The notes under the pieces: generated by a model
Databases searched by the model: none
Seen by the model: the letters and a program-made list of their open reading frames with translations, nothing else
What the model was told of the DNA's origin: nothing
DNA from: Planctomycetota bacterium
GTDB taxonomy: Bacteria; Planctomycetota; UBA1135; GCA-002686595
Length of the DNA: 64,000 nt
Assembly (NCBI GenBank): GCA_012959785.1
Contig: DUCM01000015.1
Span: forward strand, 43,536 to 107,535
Direction: 5' to 3'
Program-made: the position numbers and the translations under genes
Shown: one piece after another, positions 59,097-64,000 of the stretch
Position numbering within the stretch: position 1 is the stretch's first letter
How the letters are laid out: each line of letters starts with the position of its first letter

Positions 59097-59836
59097 TCGT
59101 CCTCTTTGGTTTCTTGGCGCTACTCCTCGGCCTGCCCTGTGCCCAGGACAGCCAACCCGTGCCCGCAGCCCCGCCGCATTTAGAGGGCCGCGATCTCGCG
59201 GACGCGCGGGCATTGATCGAGCGGGTGGCCAAGGGCTTGCAAGGCGTCGAACGCATGCACGCCGACTTCACGCAAGAGCAACACACTGCCCTCTTGAACA
59301 AGGCTCTCTCATCCGCGGGACGCTTGAGCCTGCGCGCCAGCCCCGGCTGTCTGGTGCTGGAACTTTCCCGGCCCAAACACGCTTTCGTGCGCTCCGACAC
59401 CACCAGCCATCGGGTCTACTACCCCGCCGACAAACGCGCCGAGCGCTACCAATTCGAGTCCAATGATCTGGCCAAGGGGCTGTTCTCGATCATGACGGCA
59501 CGCATCGCCAGCATCGAGGAGACCTTTCAGCTCACCGGTCTCAAGCGCGGCGCCGAGCAAAGTGTGATCGAGTTGCGGCTGCGCAAGGCGACCAAACAGC
59601 GCATCTTGGACAGCCTCTCGATCACCGTGGACAACAAGCACGCAGGTCTCCTGGGACTGGCCTTCGTCAACGCTGATGGAGAAAAAACAACTCTGCGTCT
59701 GTCTCACCTACGCCGCATCACAGCAGCAAGCAGCGCCGAAGAGCGCGCCCTGGAAGCTGATGTGTTTGACCGTCCCCTACCGAAGAATGTGCGCGTCGTG
59801 GTGCACCGGGTGCCGCGACGGTCCAAGGGCGAATAG
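59093..59836 (+). CDS. LolA-like outer-membrane lipoprotein carrier protein
   Basis: A 247-residue secreted protein with leader IVLFGFLALLLGLPCAQ. KGLQGVERMHADFTQEQHTALL and GRLSLRASPGCLVLEL match the LolA-like COG2834 family, whose hydrophobic half-barrel carries lipids across the periplasm. In aryl polyene clusters it accompanies the MMPL exporter, as here (4-bp overlap). This is the last gene of the cluster. Confidence 0.87.
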   Translation: MIVLFGFLALLLGLPCAQDSQPVPAAPPHLEGRDLADARALIERVAKGLQGVERMHADFTQEQHTALLNKALSSAGRLSLRASPGCLVLELSRPKHAFVRSDTTSHRVYYPADKRAERYQFESNDLAKGLFSIMTARIASIEETFQLTGLKRGAEQSVIELRLRKATKQRILDSLSITVDNKHAGLLGLAFVNADGEKTTLRLSHLRRITAASSAEERALEADVFDRPLPKNVRVVVHRVPRRSKGE

Positions 59837-59860
59837 AACAAGCCCAAGGCCACGCTTCTC

Positions 59861-60325
59861 TCAATCCGAGAGGGCTGCAATCACATCCTCTGGCGCCTGG
59901 ACCAGTTCGATCAGGACGCCCTCGCCGCTGAAGGGCAACTCGTCCGATGGGCGCGGGTGGATGAAACAGATATCGTGACCGGCGGCGCCTTTGCGGATGC
60001 CTCCGGGGGCAAAGCGCAGGCCCTGTTCAGCGAGCCAGGCGTGGGCGGCCGCGAGATCGTCAACCCACAGGCCGATGTGATTCAGGGCCGGGCGAGCGAC
60101 GTTGATTCCGCCCTCGGGATCGAGGGGCTGCATCAGGTCGACTTCCACGCGGGCGGGGCCGCGGCCGAGGACGGCAATGTCCTCGTCGACATTCTCTTTT
60201 TCCGAGCGGTAGTGGCCTTCGACCTCGAGGCCGAGGAGGTCCAGCCAGAGCTTTCCGAGGCGCGCCTTGTCCGTGGCGCCGAGGGCGATCTGTTGCAGTC
60301 CGAGGATGCGAAAGGGTCGTTCCAT
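59861..60325 (-). CDS. VOC-family protein, methylmalonyl-CoA epimerase-like
   Basis: A 154-residue two-module vicinal oxygen chelate protein. [38 protein letters not shown] and [13 protein letters not shown] correspond to the metal-binding strands of methylmalonyl-CoA epimerase-like or glyoxalase-like enzymes; the first ligand His is replaced by Gln, as also happens in glyoxalase relatives. A role in acyl-CoA epimerisation is possible but uncertain. Convergent with the LolA-like gene, with 24 bp between. Confidence 0.78.
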   Translation of the reverse strand: MERPFRILGLQQIALGATDKARLGKLWLDLLGLEVEGHYRSEKENVDEDIAVLGRGPARVEVDLMQPLDPEGGINVARPALNHIGLWVDDLAAAHAWLAEQGLRFAPGGIRKGAAGHDICFIHPRPSDELPFSGEGVLIELVQAPEDVIAALSD

Positions 60326-60550
60326 GGGGGCAGGTTACTCCCTGGTGAACAGCCCGGGCCAGCAGGCAGTCGGAGTCATCGGAAATCGTCATCGGGAATC
60401 GTCTTTGAGAATCGCCGGGAGAAACCCCAGGAAACGCGCCTTGAGCGAGATGGGCGCCTGTTCCAAGCAGTTCAGCGAGCTCGCAGCACACTCTTTTCCC
60501 AGCGCGGGGTTATGGTGAATGGGTTCCCCGGCCCCTGCCTCTCCCATTCT

Positions 60551-61243
60551 ATGCGCATCCAACTCGTCCTGGTCAGCCTGGCGCTCCTCGCCCCCCTCAA
60601 CACCTGTCCCGCCCCGGACTTTGCGCGCCAGGCCACACCTGCGGGCGCCGAGGAGTTGCAACTCGCCCTGCCGGTCTTTCGCGTGCCGTCCATCGACAGC
60701 GACTGCCCCCTACTGGCGATCTTCGTCGATGTGAGCGACCCGAACCGCGCCGAGTTGGAGATCGTCTTCGCCGACGAGGACAATCCGGTTCCCTTCCTGG
60801 ACTATGTCTACGATGCCGATCGTTGGTGGGGCCTCTTCACCCTGGACCCGATCCCGCCCTTTATCTTCTTCGACTTATCCGATCCCGGTGGACACCGTGT
60901 GGCGGATGTCGAGACGATCCAGTTCGACACTTCGGGAGCGCCCTCAAGCGGCACGATCCAACCCAGCTCTATCACTTTCCCGGGCACCTTTTCGGACACC
61001 CAGCAGTTCGATGTAACCATCGCGTTTCACCACACCGCGACCTTCAACTGGGCCGACTTCGAGCATGTGGACGGCCGCCCGGTGATCTACATCAATACCT
61101 GGAATCACATGTTCTCGGCGACGAACAATAATCCCGGCATGGCCATGGATGAGTTCCGCGATGTGCCCGTCTACCGCGGCACGCGGGAGGAAATCGAGGC
61201 CATGTACGAAGCGGTCTGGACCGACTTCGGGTTCGACTTGTAG
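60551..61243 (+). CDS. Secreted protein of unknown function
   Basis: A 230-residue exported protein; ATG 60551 gives the leader RIQLVLVSLALLAPLNTC. The sequence is acidic and aromatic, with FVDVSDPNRAELEIVF, FHHTATFNWADFEHVDGRPVIYINTWNH and a terminal YEAVWTDFGFDL. It resembles a single beta-sandwich followed by helix, but I recognise no family. Stand-alone gene. Confidence 0.65.
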   Translation: MRIQLVLVSLALLAPLNTCPAPDFARQATPAGAEELQLALPVFRVPSIDSDCPLLAIFVDVSDPNRAELEIVFADEDNPVPFLDYVYDADRWWGLFTLDPIPPFIFFDLSDPGGHRVADVETIQFDTSGAPSSGTIQPSSITFPGTFSDTQQFDVTIAFHHTATFNWADFEHVDGRPVIYINTWNHMFSATNNNPGMAMDEFRDVPVYRGTREEIEAMYEAVWTDFGFDL

Positions 61244-61375
61244 GGACGGGGCCGCCGAAGCGGAGCTGAGGCTGTACAGCTACGCCCCTGAGAGCCGCAT
61301 GAAAAGAGTCATCGGCGCAAACATCCCCATTTCGGGGTAGGATCGAGACACCTAGTTTCAACCCAGGACAACAGC

Positions 61376-63274
61376 ATGTGTGCACCCGCTCTGTTTCTAT
61401 TGGCATCCCCGCTTTGCGTCGCTCCGGCACCAGTCGCCCCTGCACAGTACGGCCAGGAGTACCTCCTGACGCAGCAGGCGGACTATTCGAGCGATGTCGT
61501 CGCCGTCCCCCCCCACCCGCTGATCGCCCTGCCCCCCGGCTTCGCGACCCTTGAGACCATCGAGGACCCGAGCCTTCCGGGTACGAGCGACCTCCTGGTG
61601 ACGCGCCTCGACGATCATCACAATGTCCTTTGGGAGCGCCGTCTTGGCGGCCCGGATGTGGAAGTCAGCCGCAACATGGTGGTCACCCAGGATGGCGGCC
61701 TGGTGATCTCGGCCTTCTCGCGCTCGACTCCCTCGGTCCAGACTCGCACGGTTATGGCCAAGTTTGATGGGCATGGCAGCCTACGCTGGGTCAGAAGCTA
61801 CCCAGGAGAGGAGTTTCCCGGACTCGAGTCGGGGATATCGGTCACCGAACTCGGCGATGGCAACTTGGTCCTGGTCTCTGGCGTGCGCGGGCAGCTCGCG
61901 AGTTCGATCGACGCGGTGGTGATCCTAACGGATCCCACGGGCGCCCCGATCGGCATGTGGCGCCATGACCCGAACGGGAACTTGCCTGCGCGCATCATCT
62001 ACAAGAGCGTCATCTCCAGGGATCAAGACTGCGTCGCAGTGGGAATGATCCAGCGCGAGCTGCCCACGGGCGTCACAATCACGCACACGATCGTCAATCG
62101 CTTCATGGGCACTTGTGGCTGCCCGATCTGGGTCAACGAGTACCCGCTATCGATCGAGACGCCCGACTGGGCCAACGCAGTGGCCTGGACGGCTAACGAC
62201 GAGCTTGTGGTGGCTGGCAACACCGGTCCTTTCCTGACCGCCGACACGGCTTATGCCTTGCGCCTCAGTGCGGTGAGCGGTCTTCCGCGCTGGACCAACA
62301 TCTATCCCAGGATGCTCCTGCAGGATGTGGTCGAGGACCGCGATCCCGCGTCTCCTTCCCAGGGCGACAAGTTGTGCTTCGCGGGCTGGAAGATCCGCGT
62401 GCCCGATGTTTTGCCGGTGGTCGAATTCGATGCGACTTTGATGATCACCGACCCCGGGGGAACTCCCCTGCGCAACATGGTCTACGACCCCGACCCCCTG
62501 GGTTTCGCTGTGTCGGTGGTTCCGCACTATCCCTCCCAGGGCTTTTCGGTCCCGGGCTACTTCGCCCTGGCCACCTCGCTCTCGACTCTCCATGTGGCTC
62601 CCGGTCATCAACACTGGATCCAAACGGACCTCGGCTTGAAGTCGGGCTGCAAGGAAGAGGAGTACCTGCAGCCCATCCTGCCAGCGCTCGTGGATCCGAT
62701 TGCGATCCACTTCCTCCTGCCGCCCCTCGACGGCGGCGGCCCGCTTCCTTGGGATGTCGTCAACGCCCACTTGGAATTGATTGATCTCTGTCTCGATCCG
62801 GTGCCGGTGACCTCGCTTTGCTTTGGCGATGGCTCGGGCACGGCTTGTCCCTGCGGCAACGCGGGAGCGAGCGGTGAGGGCTGTGCCAACTCCACCGGAG
62901 CCGGTGCTGTCCTCTCGGCGGGTGGATCCTCGAGCATTTCGGGAGACACCCTGGTGCTGCAAGTTTCGCAAGGCAAGCCGGGCCAGCCGGTGCTGTTCTT
63001 CCAGGGCATCAACTTCATCGCCGGTGGCAGCGGCGTCACCTTTGGTGATGGTCTGCGTTGTTGCGGCGGATCGATCCAGCGCCTGCAAGTGCGCGCCATG
63101 AACGCCAGCGGGACCGCCAGCACCACTATCTCGATCTCCGCTGCGGGATCCGCCTCGGTGGGCGACATCTTCTGCTACCAGGGTTGGTACCGCGACCCGT
63201 CTTCGGCCGGCGGTTCGCCCTGCCTGAACTTCTTCAACCTGACCAGTGCCCTGAGCATCACCTGGTTGCCCTGA
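61376..63274 (+). CDS. Large secreted protein with FGDG-type C-terminal domain
   Basis: A 632-residue exported protein, signal peptide MCAPALFLLASPLCVAPAP. Residues about 25-450 have repeating beta strands of the type DGGLVISAFSR, GDGNLVLVSG, DELVVAGNTGPFLTADTAYALRL that resemble the Ser/Trp propeller style of secreted SBBP-like repeats. From about residue 480 (LCFGDGSGTACPCGN) the shared domain follows with NSTGAGAVLS, FGDGLRCCGG, YQGWYRDP and FFNLTSAL. A strong hairpin terminator follows. Eight consecutive C near codon 45 are notable but keep the frame. Confidence 0.82.
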   Translation: MCAPALFLLASPLCVAPAPVAPAQYGQEYLLTQQADYSSDVVAVPPHPLIALPPGFATLETIEDPSLPGTSDLLVTRLDDHHNVLWERRLGGPDVEVSRNMVVTQDGGLVISAFSRSTPSVQTRTVMAKFDGHGSLRWVRSYPGEEFPGLESGISVTELGDGNLVLVSGVRGQLASSIDAVVILTDPTGAPIGMWRHDPNGNLPARIIYKSVISRDQDCVAVGMIQRELPTGVTITHTIVNRFMGTCGCPIWVNEYPLSIETPDWANAVAWTANDELVVAGNTGPFLTADTAYALRLSAVSGLPRWTNIYPRMLLQDVVEDRDPASPSQGDKLCFAGWKIRVPDVLPVVEFDATLMITDPGGTPLRNMVYDPDPLGFAVSVVPHYPSQGFSVPGYFALATSLSTLHVAPGHQHWIQTDLGLKSGCKEEEYLQPILPALVDPIAIHFLLPPLDGGGPLPWDVVNAHLELIDLCLDPVPVTSLCFGDGSGTACPCGNAGASGEGCANSTGAGAVLSAGGSSSISGDTLVLQVSQGKPGQPVLFFQGINFIAGGSGVTFGDGLRCCGGSIQRLQVRAMNASGTASTTISISAAGSASVGDIFCYQGWYRDPSSAGGSPCLNFFNLTSALSITWLP

Positions 63275-63317
63275 AATCCGGCCCGGGCCGCCCTGGCTCG
63301 GGAGCTAAACAACGAAC

Positions 63318-63354
63318 CAGCTCGCGCCGGCACTGCGGCGCGAGCTGATTTTCT
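63318..63354 (+). terminator. Hairpin terminator between convergent genes
   Basis: CAGCTCGCGCCG (63318-63329) and CGGCGCGAGCTG (63336-63347) form a perfect 12-bp stem with a six-base loop, followed by ATTTTCT. It lies between convergent genes ending at 63274 and 63375. The T-run supports the plus strand best; there is no clear T-run on the other side. Confidence 0.8.
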
Positions 63355-63374
63355 GTAGAGCCAAGCGATCTGGT

Positions 63375-64000
63375 TCAGTTACTCGTCGGGAAGTGCCAGT
63401 CCAGCCCGCCGTTGTTTTCCCACAGACCCAATCCATCAGTGAAGGCCATGTCGAGGTAGTTGGCCACCGGTTCGACGAGGATGGTGGCTACCCAATCATT
63501 GGTGGCTACATCAAAAACCATGGGGACATCCGGCGACGGTATGGTCCAGTTGTTGAAACCGGGGTGCAGGATCAAATTGCCCCCCGGTGGCACGCCGGCG
63601 AGCGCGCCGAGGCTAGCATCAAAGCGAACCTCAACAAACAGGCCCCGGGGGGGCGGGTCGGGGCTAAGCCGCACTGCAAAGGGTGCGGGAGGAGTTGCGA
63701 GAGGCACGCTGATAGTCTCCTCATCCATGACGAAACGGATCATCGTGAAGGAGGAGCTGATCCCCTTGTCGAGGTGGATAGCCACCAGCTTGCCCTGAGA
63801 AGCGCCATCTGCGTAAACCGATGTGGTAGGCCCCGCTGGGCCTTGCGGTCCCGTTGCGCCGGTTGCGCCTTTTGCGCCATCAGTTCCAGCAGTACCCGTC
63901 GGGCCAGCGGGACCCTGTGCGCCAGTCGCGCCCGTTGCGCCATCCGGACCAATCGCACCTTGCGGGCCGATGATACCGGTGGGGCCTTGCGGGCCCGTCG
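63375..64000 (-). CDS. Collagen-like protein, C-terminal part (5' partial)
   Basis: The frame is open from the right edge through 207 visible codons to a stop at 63375. The first 53 visible residues are Gly-X-Y repeats ([20 protein letters not shown] and on), typical of bacterial collagen-like stalks. A globular C-terminal domain of about 150 residues follows ([20 protein letters not shown] to [10 protein letters not shown]), with no recognisable family. Shorter starts within the frame (GTG 63785) would cut off the repeat and are unlikely. Surface location is inferred. Confidence 0.75.
   Translation of the reverse strand, partial: TGPQGPTGIIGPQGAIGPDGATGATGAQGPAGPTGTAGTDGAKGATGATGPQGPAGPTTSVYADGASQGKLVAIHLDKGISSSFTMIRFVMDEETISVPLATPPAPFAVRLSPDPPPRGLFVEVRFDASLGALAGVPPGGNLILHPGFNNWTIPSPDVPMVFDVATNDWVATILVEPVANYLDMAFTDGLGLWENNGGLDWHFPTSN

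Noticed and set aside
61511..61518. Eight-C run as a phase-variation switch in the 61376 gene
   Set aside because: The run keeps the frame and codes a Pro-rich linker as in homologous secreted proteins; nothing else indicates switching.
1..64000. CRISPR arrays, IS elements and prophage genes
   Set aside because: I saw no regularly spaced direct repeats, no transposase or integrase motif and no phage structural gene in any frame.

Overview
The window looks like a chromosomal piece of a GC-rich planctomycete, probably from a deep-branching lineage. Phylum-typical families support this: a PSCyt1/DUF1549/DUF1553 cytochrome next to a Tat-exported DUF1501 protein, a double DUF1080 protein, a very large PVC-type haem-binding protein with HEAT-like repeats, and several Tat-exported sugar isomerase-like TIM barrels. 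Four secreted proteins also share a Cys/Gly-rich C-terminal domain around the motif FGDGLRC. I saw no rRNA, intact tRNA, CRISPR array, transposase or phage gene.

Layout. 1-12 kb: secreted proteins with the shared C-terminal domain (167-991 on minus; 1259-3277; 9797-11647), an ABC1/UbiB kinase and a GNAT acetyltransferase, an AAA+ ATPase with a Cys/His-rich N-terminus, a zinc-ribbon membrane protein and a SMUG1 uracil-DNA glycosylase. 11.7-14.9 kb: an isomerase-like barrel and a secreted repeat protein that probably starts at a CTG codon.

14.9-26.7 kb (minus strand) is one tightly packed unit. In transcription order it encodes an SGNH-hydrolase-like membrane protein, a zinc-type dehydrogenase, an intact KAS III, an SDR reductase, an acyl-activating AMP ligase, an acyl carrier protein, a KAS III-like protein lacking all three catalytic residues, two paralogous radical SAM proteins, and an AlgI-type MBOAT acyltransferase. 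AMP ligase, carrier protein, MBOAT and SGNH protein is the parts list of the Dlt D-alanylation system. Here it is combined with acyl-chain-building enzymes and radical SAM enzymes. This is my main candidate for an undescribed pathway.

26.8-44.4 kb is a planctomycete catabolic region: PSCyt/DUF1501/DUF1080 trio, DUF5060 glycosidase-like protein, GMC oxidoreductase with its small partner, a remnant of a sulfatase C-terminus, an Mpo1-like membrane protein, two isomerase-like barrels and the PVC haem protein.

44.4-59.8 kb is a type II fatty-acid/polyketide cluster resembling aryl polyene loci: COG4648-like membrane protein, radical SAM protein, two flavoproteins with a halogenase-type WxWxIP motif, two hotdog dehydratases, an LpxL-like acyltransferase, a GT2 glycosyltransferase, an active ketosynthase plus a chain-length-factor-like partner, an ACP, an AMP ligase, a lipoprotein, an MMPL exporter and a LolA-like carrier. 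No ammonia lyase, thioesterase or ketoreductase is encoded within it; the closest reductase in the window is the SDR at 22.6 kb. The right edge has an epimerase-like VOC protein, two secreted proteins and the 3' part of a collagen-like protein that continues beyond the window.

Start codons were often chosen by signal peptide, family length or stop/start overlap, because Shine-Dalgarno sequences are mostly weak here.
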